Below, piece after piece: positions 1 to 9,110 of a stretch of DNA of 38,182 bases. Every line of letters starts with the position of its first letter. Positions within the stretch are counted from its first letter, which is position 1. A model generated the notes under the pieces. That model was given only the letters and a program-made list of their open reading frames with translations. It made no database searches and had not been told where the DNA came from. The position numbers and the translations under genes were made by a program. Source of the DNA: an uncultured Bacteroidales bacterium (GTDB taxonomy: Bacteria > Bacteroidota > Bacteroidia > Bacteroidales > Paludibacteraceae); assembly GCA_946404495.1 (NCBI GenBank), contig CAMJDT010000026.1:1-38182 (forward strand), given 5' to 3'.

Positions 1-198
1 CTGATGTTGAGCCGCAGCAGGAATAATCTGGTGGATAGGAATCTGATTTTGCAGAACGTGTGGAGAGATACATCATACTTTGCTTGGCGTAGCTTGTGTG
101 TATATATCAACCACTTGCGTAAGCATCTCAAAGAGGAGAATTGCCCTGTGCAAATTTTATCCTCGAAGAACAAAGGGTATAAATTGATAGACATGTAA
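1..198 (+). CDS. Response regulator, C-terminal fragment (OmpR/PhoB-type DNA-binding domain)
   Basis: The reading frame is already open at base 1, so only the last 65 or so residues are in the window. They look like the end of a winged-helix DNA-binding domain of an OmpR/PhoB-type response regulator: a recognition-helix stretch with YINHLRKHL, then a strand ending in NKGYKLIDM, which matches the usual KGYxL wing at the C-terminus. The receiver domain and phospho-acceptor Asp are outside the window. The gene ends 90 bases before a strong terminator. Target genes cannot be inferred. Confidence 0.75.
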   Translation: MMLSRSRNNLVDRNLILQNVWRDTSYFAWRSLCVYINHLRKHLKEENCPVQILSSKNKGYKLIDM

Positions 199-287
199 AG
201 TGATACTTTATGGAGGAAAACTTGTCCTCTAGTGGCAAGTTAAGTGATTTTTTTCAATTGTGTTATTAATAAATAGTGTTTACGGTT

Positions 288-322
288 GGAGCTCGTTGTG
301 AAACGCGCTCCTTCTTTTTTTT
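288..322 (+). terminator. Rho-independent terminator after the response regulator
   Basis: A GGAGC/GCTCC stem, extended inward by CGTT/AACG after a T/C mismatch, is closed by a GTGA tetraloop and followed by a run rich in T. It separates the response regulator from the gldD promoter. Confidence 0.8.
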
Positions 323-331
323 GCTGAAAAA

Positions 332-363
332 TTTGCATATATGCAAAAAAAGTCGTACCTTTG
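332..363 (+). promoter_or_regulatory. Promoter of the gldD operon
   Basis: TTTG at 332-335 and TACCTTTG at 356-363 are separated by 20 bases, which matches the Bacteroidota sigma-ABfr consensus. An in-frame ATG at 341 lies inside this promoter, so it cannot be the translation start. The ATG at 371 is used instead. Confidence 0.8.
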
Positions 364-370
364 CAGCCGA

Positions 371-955
371 ATGAAGGAAAAAGGTTTTTATATATTGTCT
401 ATTTTGGCTCTGATGCTGCTTTCATGCAGTCGTCCCGTTGCGCCTAAGCCCTACGGGTATTACCGTATAACGCTGCCGGAACATAGTTACCAACTCTTTG
501 AGCAAAATAGTTATCCGTATTCTTTTCTTTATTCTTCGTCGGCTACTATTCAGCTGGTTCAATACGAGAACGAACGGTATTGGATCAATATAGTATATCC
601 AACGCTTAATGCTTCGATACACTGCAGTTACAAGCCTGTACGCGGTAATCTGCGCCAACTCACGGACGATGCCTGGGAGTTTGTATTCAATCATGCTATT
701 AAGGCATCCGCTATACCGGAACATGCGTACGAGAATCCCGAGGCACGAACCTATGGCGTCTTTTGTGAACTGAAGGGCAATACAGCTTCACCGATGCAGT
801 TTTTTCTGACGGATTCGACGCGCCATTTCTTCCGCGGTGCCGTTTATTTCAATTGTGTACCCAATCAGGACTCGCTGGCTCCTGTGATCGAGTATATGCA
901 GGAAGATGTACTGAATTTAATAGAAACACTACGATGGAACTCTGCCGACAAATAA
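371..955 (+). CDS. gldD: Gliding motility lipoprotein GldD
   Basis: This is a 194-residue lipoprotein with a signal peptide and an LLSC lipobox (Cys19). The mature part contains the features expected of GldD: an early PKPxGYYRI-like motif, a FFRGAVYFNxxPNxDSLAPV-type block near residue 155, and a C-terminal helix. GldD is a periplasmic lipoprotein associated with gliding motility and type 9 secretion in Flavobacterium, and it is also conserved in non-gliding Bacteroidales, where its role is unclear. Start 371 was chosen because the upstream ATG at 341 is within the promoter. Its stop overlaps the next gene. Another gld gene, gldB, lies at 21086, in a separate operon. Confidence 0.85.
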   Translation: MKEKGFYILSILALMLLSCSRPVAPKPYGYYRITLPEHSYQLFEQNSYPYSFLYSSSATIQLVQYENERYWINIVYPTLNASIHCSYKPVRGNLRQLTDDAWEFVFNHAIKASAIPEHAYENPEARTYGVFCELKGNTASPMQFFLTDSTRHFFRGAVYFNCVPNQDSLAPVIEYMQEDVLNLIETLRWNSADK

Positions 956-1641
956 TGCAAGCGCGAAAGTGCGGTCATGGTCTGTTCGCACTTCTTTTGG
1001 ATCCCGATAAGAAGGAGGCATTGCAGCCGTTGCAGTATCTCAACGATCAGGTGGACTATATATTTGTAGGCGGCAGTACCGGTATTATATCAGAGGATTT
1101 TATCGTATCTATCCGTCATCAGACTGCGTTGCCTATTGTGCTTTTCCCGGGGTCACCCAAGCAGTTTACGCCCTCAGCAGATGCCTTACTCTTTCTCACT
1201 CCGATGAATGCCCGCGATGCGAAATGGCTGATTGACCAGCAGGTAGCGGTAGCCCCCTTGGTAGCGCAGTGTGAGATTGACTCCGTGCCGACTGCTTATA
1301 TCCTCATCGATGGCGGGCGCGTCAGCACTACACAGCGCCTGATGCAGGCTGAACCTCTCCCGCGTACAGACCTTTCGCGAATAAAAGCATATGCACAGGC
1401 AGCAGAGCAAATGGGTAAGCGACTGATTTATCTGGAGGCAGGAAGCGGAGCAGCTATACCGGTGCCTGAAGAAGTGATCCGAGCCGTACGGGAGGTAACG
1501 GATCTTCCTCTTATCGTCGGCGGTGGTATACGTACGCCCGAGGCGATGCAGCATGCCTTGGATGCCGGAGCGGATCTGGTTGTAATTGGTAATCATTTTG
1601 AACAGAATCCCCAAGACCTGTTGCGTTTTAGTCACAAGTAG
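934..1641 (+). CDS. pcrB: Geranylgeranylglyceryl/heptaprenylglyceryl phosphate synthase family (PcrB-like)
   Basis: The 235-residue protein is a TIM-barrel prenyltransferase that joins a polyprenyl diphosphate to sn-glycerol-1-phosphate. Visible motifs are LLDPDK (about residues 21-26), FVGGSTG (44-50), YLEAGSG, and the phosphate-binding VGGGIRTPEAM followed by GADLVVIGNHFE near the C-terminus. Start 934 gives the normal N-terminus and a 22-base overlap with gldD. An ATG at 955, overlapping the gldD stop, is an alternative but would remove part of the first helix. It is co-transcribed with gldD and tadA. The chain length of the lipid substrate cannot be read from the sequence. Confidence 0.88.
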   Translation: MELCRQIMQARKCGHGLFALLLDPDKKEALQPLQYLNDQVDYIFVGGSTGIISEDFIVSIRHQTALPIVLFPGSPKQFTPSADALLFLTPMNARDAKWLIDQQVAVAPLVAQCEIDSVPTAYILIDGGRVSTTQRLMQAEPLPRTDLSRIKAYAQAAEQMGKRLIYLEAGSGAAIPVPEEVIRAVREVTDLPLIVGGGIRTPEAMQHALDAGADLVVIGNHFEQNPQDLLRFSHK

Positions 1642-1657
1642 AAAATGAGAATGAATC

Positions 1658-2095
1658 ATGACAGACGATGAACGCTATATGAGTTTGGCACTCAGTGAGG
1701 CTCGCAAAGCCCTCGCGGCCGATGAGATACCGGTAGGGTGTGTCATCGTGTGTGCCAATCAGGTAGTGGGACGCGGATATAATCTGACGCAAACACTCTC
1801 GGATGTGACCGCTCACGCCGAGATGCAGGCGATAACGGCTGCGGCGGAGACTTTAGGCGGGAAGTATCTGACGGAATGCACGCTCTATGTGACGCTTGAA
1901 CCTTGTGTGATGTGTGCCGGAGCGATAGGTTGGGCGCAGATCTCGCGTCTCGTCTATGGTGCATCGGACCCCAAGCGGGGGTATACTGTCTTTGCTCCCA
2001 AGGCGCTGCATCCTAAGTGTCAGGTCGTACAGGGGGTAGCGGAAGAGGAATGTAGTACATTAATCCAGCAATTTTTTCAATCTAAGCGCTCATGA
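1658..2095 (+). CDS. tadA: tRNA-specific adenosine deaminase TadA
   Basis: This is a zinc-dependent deaminase that converts the wobble adenosine of tRNA-Arg(ACG) to inosine. The zinc and catalytic motifs are complete: HAEMQ with His53 and the proton-shuttling Glu55, and PCVMC with Cys83 and Cys86. The length of 145 residues is normal for the family. It starts 16 bases after the pcrB-like gene, and its TGA overlaps the ATG of the next gene by 4 bases, so it is part of the gldD operon. Confidence 0.93.
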   Translation: MTDDERYMSLALSEARKALAADEIPVGCVIVCANQVVGRGYNLTQTLSDVTAHAEMQAITAAAETLGGKYLTECTLYVTLEPCVMCAGAIGWAQISRLVYGASDPKRGYTVFAPKALHPKCQVVQGVAEEECSTLIQQFFQSKRS

Positions 2096-4059
2096 AAACT
2101 CACGAATGGACCACCTTTACATACCTGCGTGATCTGCCGGTCTTCAATGCAACCTCTCGGCGGAGGGCGTTCTTTTCGCATTTAGCCAAGGCCTTGATAT
2201 TGGTATTGGTAGCTTTGGTAGCGTGGCTTTTTTATCCGCGCTTTTCACACGACGCATCCTCCATGTTGGTGGAGGTCGGGAAGCCTTGGCCGTACGACAA
2301 ACTGACGGCGGAGTTTGACTTCCCTATCTATAAGACCGACGCTCAGATTCAGCAGGAGAAGGATGATCTCTTGTCCTCCCTGACTCCGTGTTACAGGTTG
2401 ATTCCCGGACGGGAAACGCGATGGATGGTACTATCCGTTGCGGATATGGAACAATTACAGAATGACCACTATAAGGCCATCTCGATTGTTTCCCCCGATC
2501 ATACTGCCCGTACGGTCTTGCTGCGCAATATCTATACGCCCAAGACGGTTTATCTGGAAACCGGCGAAGAGGTGATTCCTAATCTGCAGAACGATACACT
2601 GGCCAATAATAACATCCGCCGCACGGTACTGATGAATCTGTCCGAAACGCAAGGAATGGTTCAGGCAGGTGAGAAAATTATTGACAAGGGCGAGATTGTT
2701 TCGCCGGCGACCCACCAGATTCTGGTCTCGCTTATCAAGGCTGAGGCTGAACGAAATACCGAAGGCGGATTGACCAATATGTCGGGCTTCTTTTATTTCC
2801 TGCTGGTTTTGCTGGTAATGGGTTTCCTGGCAGTCTATCTGATCATCTTCCGTCCACGTCTGTGGGCAGTAAAGAGCTTGTTGTTTTTTGCGCTGTTGCT
2901 ATCGATTATTATCGTCATCTCGTCGCTCTTGTTCCGTTTTACGGATCGACAGTGGGTGTGGGTCGTTCCGATAGCCTGGGTACCTATTTTGACGCGCGTT
3001 TTCTTCGATTCACGAACGGCTTTCTTCCTGCATTTGGCGACTAGTCTTATCGTAGCCTTAGCTTCGTCGCAACCCTTCTTCTTCTTCTTTGTACAGGTGT
3101 GTGCGGGAGGTATAGCCGTAGCCACGCTGTGGGATGTATCCCAACGCGCCCAATTGGCGCAGACGGCGGGCTGGGTATTGGCTACATATGTAAGTACGTA
3201 TACCATCTTTTTCTTCTATTCCAACGGCACGTTTGAGACCATCGACCCGCGAATCTATTTCCTCTTTGCCATCAATGCGGTACTGATTGTATGTGCGTAC
3301 GGAGTGATTTATCTGTTTGAGAAGATGTTCCGATTAGTGAGCAGTATCACATTGGTCGAACTCACCAATATCAATTCCCAACTCATGCACGATTTTGCCG
3401 AGACAGCTCCCGGTACTTTCCAGCACTCGCTCCAGGTCAGCAATCTTGCTACTTCGGCAGCACGCGCTATCGAGGCGAATGCCTTGCTCGTTCGTACCGG
3501 TGCTTTATACCACGATATCGGCAAAATGACCAATCCTCAGAACTTCACCGAGAATCAGAGTGGCGGCGAGAATCCGCTGCTTAAGCTATCGAACAAAGAG
3601 GCTGCTCAAATCGTCATTTCCCACGTGGCAGAAGGTGAACGTATCGCTCGGCATTACCATCTGCCTGAGGTCATCATTCATTTTATCACTACGCATCACG
3701 GTACGTCGCTTACGCGCTATTTCTACAATACCGAGGTACGACTTCTTGGGGCGGATAAGGTGAATCCGGCGGATTTCTCCTATCCGGGTCCGAGGCCGCA
3801 AACCAAGGAGGCTGCTATCCTGATGATGGCCGATGCGATCGAAGCTCGAAGCCGCAGCCTTACGGAATATACCGAGCAAAGCATCTCGACCATGGTTGAT
3901 GATATGATAGACCTGCAGATGCAGTCCGGTCAGTTCTCGGATACGCAACTGTCCTTCCGCGATGTGGAGACGCTACGGCGTGTCTTTAAGGAACGCCTGA
4001 TGCTCATTTACCACCACCGCATCCAGTATCCCGAACTGCCGAAAGAAGAAGATAAATAA
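2092..4059 (+). CDS. Membrane HD-family phosphohydrolase (7TM-HD, PgpH-like)
   Basis: The 655-residue protein has one N-terminal membrane helix (about residues 30-48), an extracytoplasmic domain of the 7TMR-HDED type, and a block of seven hydrophobic segments between about 225 and 410. A cytoplasmic HD domain follows, with the metal-binding YHDIGKM motif near residue 473, HVAEGERIARHY, and THHGT. The architecture matches PgpH-type c-di-AMP phosphodiesterases. Family membership is clear, but whether c-di-AMP is the substrate here is inference. It overlaps tadA by 4 bases. Confidence 0.9.
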   Translation: MKTHEWTTFTYLRDLPVFNATSRRRAFFSHLAKALILVLVALVAWLFYPRFSHDASSMLVEVGKPWPYDKLTAEFDFPIYKTDAQIQQEKDDLLSSLTPCYRLIPGRETRWMVLSVADMEQLQNDHYKAISIVSPDHTARTVLLRNIYTPKTVYLETGEEVIPNLQNDTLANNNIRRTVLMNLSETQGMVQAGEKIIDKGEIVSPATHQILVSLIKAEAERNTEGGLTNMSGFFYFLLVLLVMGFLAVYLIIFRPRLWAVKSLLFFALLLSIIIVISSLLFRFTDRQWVWVVPIAWVPILTRVFFDSRTAFFLHLATSLIVALASSQPFFFFFVQVCAGGIAVATLWDVSQRAQLAQTAGWVLATYVSTYTIFFFYSNGTFETIDPRIYFLFAINAVLIVCAYGVIYLFEKMFRLVSSITLVELTNINSQLMHDFAETAPGTFQHSLQVSNLATSAARAIEANALLVRTGALYHDIGKMTNPQNFTENQSGGENPLLKLSNKEAAQIVISHVAEGERIARHYHLPEVIIHFITTHHGTSLTRYFYNTEVRLLGADKVNPADFSYPGPRPQTKEAAILMMADAIEARSRSLTEYTEQSISTMVDDMIDLQMQSGQFSDTQLSFRDVETLRRVFKERLMLIYHHRIQYPELPKEEDK

Positions 4060-4086
4060 CGTCTAATTTTATGAGAACCCTATAAA

Positions 4087-5100
4087 TTGACTACCTATCC
4101 TTTATATTTGGCTCCGATGGAGGACGTTACGGATCCTGCTTTTCGTCTTCTATGCAAGCGATTCGGCGCAGATCGCGTCTATACCGAGTTTGTGAATGCC
4201 GATGCTTTGGTACGCGATGTGGAATCCACTGTCCGCAAGTTGCGTATCAGCGATACGGAACGCCCGGTAGCAATACAGATTTACGGTCGCGAACCGGAGT
4301 CCATGGCGGATGCAGCCCGTATCGTAGAGCAGGCTCATCCGGATTTCATCGATATCAACTTCGGTTGTCCTGTAAAAAAAGTAGCCGGCAAGGGAGCAGG
4401 TGCCGGACTGCTGCGCGATGTGCCTAAGATGCTGGCCATCACCCGGGCTGTGGTCAATGCCGTTCATCTTCCCGTTACCGCCAAGACGCGCTTGGGTTGG
4501 AATCACGACGAACTCATCATCGTAGATCTGGCAGAGGCCCTGCAGGACTGTGGTATACGGGAATTGGCCATCCATGGTCGCACCCGTGCGCAGATGTATA
4601 CCGGTGAAGCCGATTGGACACTCATCGGAGCGGTCAAGAATAATCCCCGAATGCATATCCCTATCATCGGCAACGGTGATGTTACTACGCCGCAGCGTGC
4701 TAAGGAGTGCTTTGACCGCTACGGCGTAGATGCCATTATGGTGGGACGAGGCACATTCGGCTGTCCGTGGATATTTGAGGATATGAAACACTATCTTACT
4801 ACTGGCCAATTGCTGCCTCCGCGTACGATGGAGTGGTGTGTGTCGGTACTCAAGGAGCATGTCACGCGTTCGATCGAGTGGATAGGAGATGAACGAAAAG
4901 GCATCATTCACTCGCGACGCCATTTCGCCAATTCTCCGGTCTTCAAAGGGCTCTATGACTTCAAGCAGACCCGTATCGCCCTACTGCGCGCGGATACCAA
5001 GGACGAAGTGTTCCAAATTATGGATAGGATCGTGGATAAGTGGGGGAAGGATTATTCGTCTATCTCCAATACTAATCTGAATCCGCAGGATTCGCTCTGA
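4087..5100 (+). CDS. dusB: tRNA-dihydrouridine synthase (DusB-like)
   Basis: This FMN-dependent TIM-barrel enzyme reduces uridines in the tRNA D-loop. It shows YLAPMEDVTD at residues 7-16, the substrate/FMN region INFGCPVKKV with catalytic Cys94, TAKTRLGW, the AIHGRTRAQMY block, and the phosphate-binding IIGNGDV followed by VGRGTFGCPWIF. The start is a TTG at 4087. The only other in-frame start, ATG 4117, would remove the conserved N-terminal strand, and a stop lies just upstream at 4072. The 3' end overlaps the convergent SUMF1-family gene by 49 bases. Confidence 0.88.
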   Translation: MTTYPLYLAPMEDVTDPAFRLLCKRFGADRVYTEFVNADALVRDVESTVRKLRISDTERPVAIQIYGREPESMADAARIVEQAHPDFIDINFGCPVKKVAGKGAGAGLLRDVPKMLAITRAVVNAVHLPVTAKTRLGWNHDELIIVDLAEALQDCGIRELAIHGRTRAQMYTGEADWTLIGAVKNNPRMHIPIIGNGDVTTPQRAKECFDRYGVDAIMVGRGTFGCPWIFEDMKHYLTTGQLLPPRTMEWCVSVLKEHVTRSIEWIGDERKGIIHSRRHFANSPVFKGLYDFKQTRIALLRADTKDEVFQIMDRIVDKWGKDYSSISNTNLNPQDSL

Positions 5101-6569
5101 GTCGTTCCGCTGAGGTGAAGGGCTTCGCTGAGCATCGCCGTAGTGGCACTCGATATGAAACAGCCGCCGAGTACTAGATATTTACCCGATACGCTGTCTA
5201 TCGTGGTGGTCCATTCGGATACATTGCCGGTCATATCGTATAGCCCGATTTCATTGGGTTTCTTCTGTTTCACAGGATGCAGTTTCTGCTTGCTGTTCGT
5301 ATTATACCACCCCACTTCATCGATATAATCGCTGCCGGCATAGGCATAGTGTTGCGTGCCGCTCTCGTTAAATAGCGCCAGGGTAGCATCTTCCGGCACA
5401 TCGATATGTACGCCGATCATTGCTGTCACCACGGCTGCACGCTCTATGTTCTTGCGTTTTTTGTACTTGGCTGTCTTTTGTTTTTTGCCTTTTTCATCGG
5501 AAGAATTACTGCTCTTACCACCTCTGTTTCCTCCTTGTGCCGCATACATCCATTCTTCCTCGGTAGGCAGGCGGAAGGTGTAGCCGCTGAGGCTGTCTAA
5601 TTTGTAGATAAAGTCTTGGCAGTCGTTCTTTGATACGCCGTTTACAGGCAGACTTCCTCCTTTGTGGCTCGACGGGTTCTTCTTCATCAATGCCTTCCAC
5701 AGGCTTTGTGTCACTTCCGTCTCGCTCATCATGATCTTACTTCCCGGCACGCGCAGCATCTTGATAGTCTGTCCCGCTACGTGTATTTTCATCACAGAGT
5801 CTTGGCCTGCTTTCATCGTAGGGAAGAGCCTGTTGTTCGTTTCGCTCCCCTTTTGCCCATCCATCGCCAAACGAAGGCCGCAGTCGTAGAAACTATAGGA
5901 AGGGTCTCGTCCTTCACGGGCTGACAGGCGGGCATTGAGGGTAGAGGTATCCCAACTGCTGCCGCGCACCACCCGGCGCTTACCTTCCTTAGGACCGGTC
6001 GGATCAATCTGCGTTTCGGCTGAATAGGCTCCGTACCAATCTGCGCACCACTCCGCTACATTACCTGTCATATCGTATAATCCGAATCCGTTGGGCGCTT
6101 TCTGCGCTACGGCGTGTGTGCGATTTTGGCTGTTGAGATAGAGCCAACCTATCGGGTCATAATCATTGCTGCCGGCGTAGTGATATTGCTTGCCGTTACC
6201 GCCGCGAGCGGCATATTCCCACTCGGCCTCCGTAGGTAGACGAAACGGTTGCCCCGTGATACTGTCGAGTCTATGGATAAACACTTGACACTGCTCCCAA
6301 CTCACCCACTCAATCGGCAGATCTTCTGCCAACCAGTCGCCCGAGTCTTCACCCATAACGGCTTTCCAGAGCCGGCGTGTTACCTCGGTCTTGCCGATAT
6401 AATACGACGATACGGCTACACGATGTACTGGCAGGTCGGTTGAACCCGCTTCGCTCTGTTGTTCCTTTGTTCCTCCCATCAGAAACGCTCCTCCCGGTAT
6501 CTCCGTCATCTCAAATTGCACGTTTCCGACTGCAAAAACCAGGCCTAATATGGTTGCTATGATATTCAT
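5052..6569 (-). CDS. Exported protein with two SUMF1 / formylglycine-generating-enzyme-like domains
   Basis: The 505-residue protein begins with a short signal peptide and carries two tandem FGE-sulfatase (C-type-lectin-fold) domains, about residues 20-240 and 265-505. Each has the usual marks: PGGAFLMGG or a degenerate equivalent, KTEVT/ETEVT, RLPTEAEWEYAARGGN or RLPTEEEWMYAAQGGN, GLYDMTGNV(A/S)EW, and CGxRL. Domain 2 has an extra 59-residue lysine-rich insert (about residues 349-407). No sulfatase is nearby, so it may be one of the many SUMF1-fold proteins of unknown role in Bacteroidota. It is the last gene of the minus-strand operon, 36 bases after xseA. Confidence 0.85.
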   Translation of the reverse strand: MNIIATILGLVFAVGNVQFEMTEIPGGAFLMGGTKEQQSEAGSTDLPVHRVAVSSYYIGKTEVTRRLWKAVMGEDSGDWLAEDLPIEWVSWEQCQVFIHRLDSITGQPFRLPTEAEWEYAARGGNGKQYHYAGSNDYDPIGWLYLNSQNRTHAVAQKAPNGFGLYDMTGNVAEWCADWYGAYSAETQIDPTGPKEGKRRVVRGSSWDTSTLNARLSAREGRDPSYSFYDCGLRLAMDGQKGSETNNRLFPTMKAGQDSVMKIHVAGQTIKMLRVPGSKIMMSETEVTQSLWKALMKKNPSSHKGGSLPVNGVSKNDCQDFIYKLDSLSGYTFRLPTEEEWMYAAQGGNRGGKSSNSSDEKGKKQKTAKYKKRKNIERAAVVTAMIGVHIDVPEDATLALFNESGTQHYAYAGSDYIDEVGWYNTNSKQKLHPVKQKKPNEIGLYDMTGNVSEWTTTIDSVSGKYLVLGGCFISSATTAMLSEALHLSGTTQSESCGFRLVLEIDE

Positions 6570-6605
6570 CTCAGCTTGTTCTACAAATTTCGTGCCATCT
6601 TTTGC

Positions 6606-7694
6606 TTATTCCGCTACGGAATGAATCTTACCATCGGCGAGGTGCGTCAGGATATGTTGACCGGATTGCACAGCGTGCACGGAGCGGATGATATGTCCGT
6701 CCGTGTCGGTCATTAGACTGTAGCCGCGTCGGTAGATGCGTTCGGGGTTGCAGTTTTCGAGTTTTAAGCGTAGTACCTCAAGTATGTGTCTGCGCACTAA
6801 TATCTGCCGTTCGGCTGTCCGGGCAAGGCGTTGCCGTAGTGTGCGAATCTGTTCCTCCGCATCGCGAAAACGACCGATCAGAAAAGCGGCTACGGCTGTT
6901 GGCGTCTTGAGCGGCAGATGCACGACCATATCCACAATACTCACATCTCTCGTGTGACCTATACCGGTCAGAATAGGCAGCGGGAACTGTGCACAATGGG
7001 AGGATAATTCGTATCCGTCAAAGCACGAAAGGTCCGTTGTGGCACCGCCTCCGCGGATGATGACGACGGCATCAAAGGCGTCAGCCTCTTCGTACACTTT
7101 TCCCAAGGCCGCGATGATGCTCTGTTCGGCGCGTTCTCCCTGTACGATAGCGGGGAAGAGGCGCGTGTGGATAGGATAAGGGGTCTCGCTCAACTGGTGT
7201 ACAAAATCCTCGTATCCGGCGGCTTCGGCCGACGAGATGACAGCAATTCGGCGAACGAGTGTAGGTAACATGAGTTCGCGTTGCATATCCCATATGCCCT
7301 CTTGCTGCAGACGATGAATCGTTTCTTGCTTTCTGCGAGCCAGGTCGCCTACGGTGTAGGATGGATCGATATTGATGATATTGAGACTGAGGCCGTATAC
7401 ATCGTGGAAAGATAGCTCTACCTCGATCAATATCTGCATACCTACCTGCAGATGTTCGCCTGTCTCATCCAGGAAATAGGCCGAGAGTAGCGGATAGACG
7501 GAGGCCCAACAGGTGGCACGTGCTTTGGCGGCTACGATGCCCGTGTCGGCTTTCTCCACCAATTCAAAGTAGGCATGACCGTTACGCAGTTGCAATGAGG
7601 CCACCTCGGCGCGTACCCAATACGATTCGGGCATTCGCTCGCGCAGGATTCCTCCAATGAGGTGACATAAGTCGGATAAGGATAGCGTATTCAT
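6606..7694 (-). CDS. xseA: Exodeoxyribonuclease VII large subunit
   Basis: The 362-residue protein has the N-terminal OB-fold (YWVRAEVASLQLRNGHAYFEL, about residues 24-45) followed by the catalytic domain, with RIAVISSAEAAGYEDF, a glycine-rich IIRGGGATTDLSCFD block and LTGIGHTRDVSIVD. It degrades single-stranded DNA together with the small XseB subunit. It is somewhat shorter than typical XseA, mainly in the C-terminal coiled-coil part. No xseB is visible next to it; the downstream neighbour is the SUMF1-like gene. It starts 12 bases after comEC. Confidence 0.93.
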   Translation of the reverse strand: MNTLSLSDLCHLIGGILRERMPESYWVRAEVASLQLRNGHAYFELVEKADTGIVAAKARATCWASVYPLLSAYFLDETGEHLQVGMQILIEVELSFHDVYGLSLNIINIDPSYTVGDLARRKQETIHRLQQEGIWDMQRELMLPTLVRRIAVISSAEAAGYEDFVHQLSETPYPIHTRLFPAIVQGERAEQSIIAALGKVYEEADAFDAVVIIRGGGATTDLSCFDGYELSSHCAQFPLPILTGIGHTRDVSIVDMVVHLPLKTPTAVAAFLIGRFRDAEEQIRTLRQRLARTAERQILVRRHILEVLRLKLENCNPERIYRRGYSLMTDTDGHIIRSVHAVQSGQHILTHLADGKIHSVAE

Positions 7695-7706
7695 GGGATG
7701 TAAGAT

Positions 7707-9110
7707 TTACGAGTGATAATAGGTTAGTATAAACACGGCACATGATGCTGCGGCCGGAATGAGATAACGGAGGCGATTGCGATGCATCGTGAGATAAGCA
7801 CTCAGCATAAAGCCGTACATACCGATAGCCATCCATTCGCTGATATCAAACGAGATGGTCGATCCCGGCAGATGTTCGATCCATCCTACGGCTGTATTCA
7901 TGCTCCACGCAGCCCATTTGACTACCCAACCGAGAGCCGTGCCGATAAGCGGCAACCACCCGATCGTGAGTAGCGCGAGCGTGAGCGATACGAGGACGGT
8001 AGCGGCAGGGATGACGATTAGATTGGTCATTAGAAAATAGGTCGCTGTCTGACCATAATAGAGCAGCGTCAACGGGAGCGTGCCCAGCCAGGCGGCAAGC
8101 GAGATGAGCATCAGATCCACCACCCAGCGTATAGGTTTCATCCACCAATTCATGGTAGGCGGTTGCAGCATGATGTACAGTTCGCTGGAGGTGAAAAGGA
8201 TAATGGCCGTTACGGCTGCAAAACTCAACTGAAATCCTACAGCAAAGAGGTCACTCGGACGGAAGGTGAGGATAATAAGTGCGGCTAAAGCGATGGTATT
8301 AATCGAGATGGCCTGCCTTCGGGTTACGACGGCCAAAGCACCAATCGAGGCCATCAGCACGCTGCGAACCACACTGGGCGACCAACCCGTCAGCGCCGCA
8401 TATAGCCAGAGCAATATACATAACGTGAGGTAGAGCAGGCAGATACGCCCTCGTTGTTCGTAGAGCGGACGCCATTTGCCGAAACCCGTCAGTAGCATCC
8501 ATAGCACGCTCATCAGTATACCCGTGTGCAGACCGCTAACGGCCAATACATGCATCGCTCCTGCACGCTGAAAAGCAAGACGGATATCGTCGTCCAAATC
8601 ATCGCGCCAACCCAACGTGAGTGCAGCTACGGTGCCGTATTCCTTGTCCGAACCGAGTATCTGAGCCAAACGACGCGTCAGTACTTGCTGCCAGTGGCGC
8701 GGACCGTGTGGCGGCGTGTGAGCGATGACCTGCCAGTCCTCTTTGCCGGCATACCCAATAGCCGAGATACCTTTGCGCCTGAGGTAACTCGGATAATCAA
8801 AGCGGCCAAACACTTCGGGATCCCTGAGTCTGGCACAGACACGGATACTGTCACCCATTTGCGGCGCGGGACGCGTACTGTCTTTTCTCATATACAGAAG
8901 CACTCCGGCCGTCTCGGTGCTCTTGGTCTTAGCATGTTCTAAGGGCTGTTCAGATACCAAAAACGACCAACAGAGTGTTGTATCCGTCGGCACGGGAGCA
9001 GCGTTCTGTCTTCCCCATAACGGCCAACCCAACGCATCGGCCGCGATGATATAGGCTACCAAAGGTAGCAGCAGGATGAAGACAGGATAACGTTGCCAGA
9101 AGGTGCTCAT
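7707..9110 (-). CDS. ComEC/Rec2-family DNA-uptake channel protein, without the metallo-beta-lactamase domain
   Basis: The 467-residue membrane protein has the DUF4131-like N-terminal periplasmic part (about residues 25-140) and the competence domain. The signature HVLAVSGLHTGILMS is near residue 190, and about nine hydrophobic segments follow. ComEC proteins form the inner-membrane pore for single-stranded DNA during natural transformation. Full-length members end in a metallo-beta-lactamase domain, which this one lacks. The gene ends cleanly a few bases before xseA, so this appears to be its natural length and not a break. It overlaps rpe by 4 bases. Confidence 0.88.
   Translation of the reverse strand: MSTFWQRYPVFILLLPLVAYIIAADALGWPLWGRQNAAPVPTDTTLCWSFLVSEQPLEHAKTKSTETAGVLLYMRKDSTRPAPQMGDSIRVCARLRDPEVFGRFDYPSYLRRKGISAIGYAGKEDWQVIAHTPPHGPRHWQQVLTRRLAQILGSDKEYGTVAALTLGWRDDLDDDIRLAFQRAGAMHVLAVSGLHTGILMSVLWMLLTGFGKWRPLYEQRGRICLLYLTLCILLWLYAALTGWSPSVVRSVLMASIGALAVVTRRQAISINTIALAALIILTFRPSDLFAVGFQLSFAAVTAIILFTSSELYIMLQPPTMNWWMKPIRWVVDLMLISLAAWLGTLPLTLLYYGQTATYFLMTNLIVIPAATVLVSLTLALLTIGWLPLIGTALGWVVKWAAWSMNTAVGWIEHLPGSTISFDISEWMAIGMYGFMLSAYLTMHRNRLRYLIPAAASCAVFILTYYHS

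Noticed and set aside
5052..6569. The SUMF1/C-type-lectin-fold protein as target of a diversity-generating retroelement
   Set aside because: No reverse transcriptase or template repeat was found in the window, and the C-terminal region lacks the Asn-rich variable residues typical of such targets.
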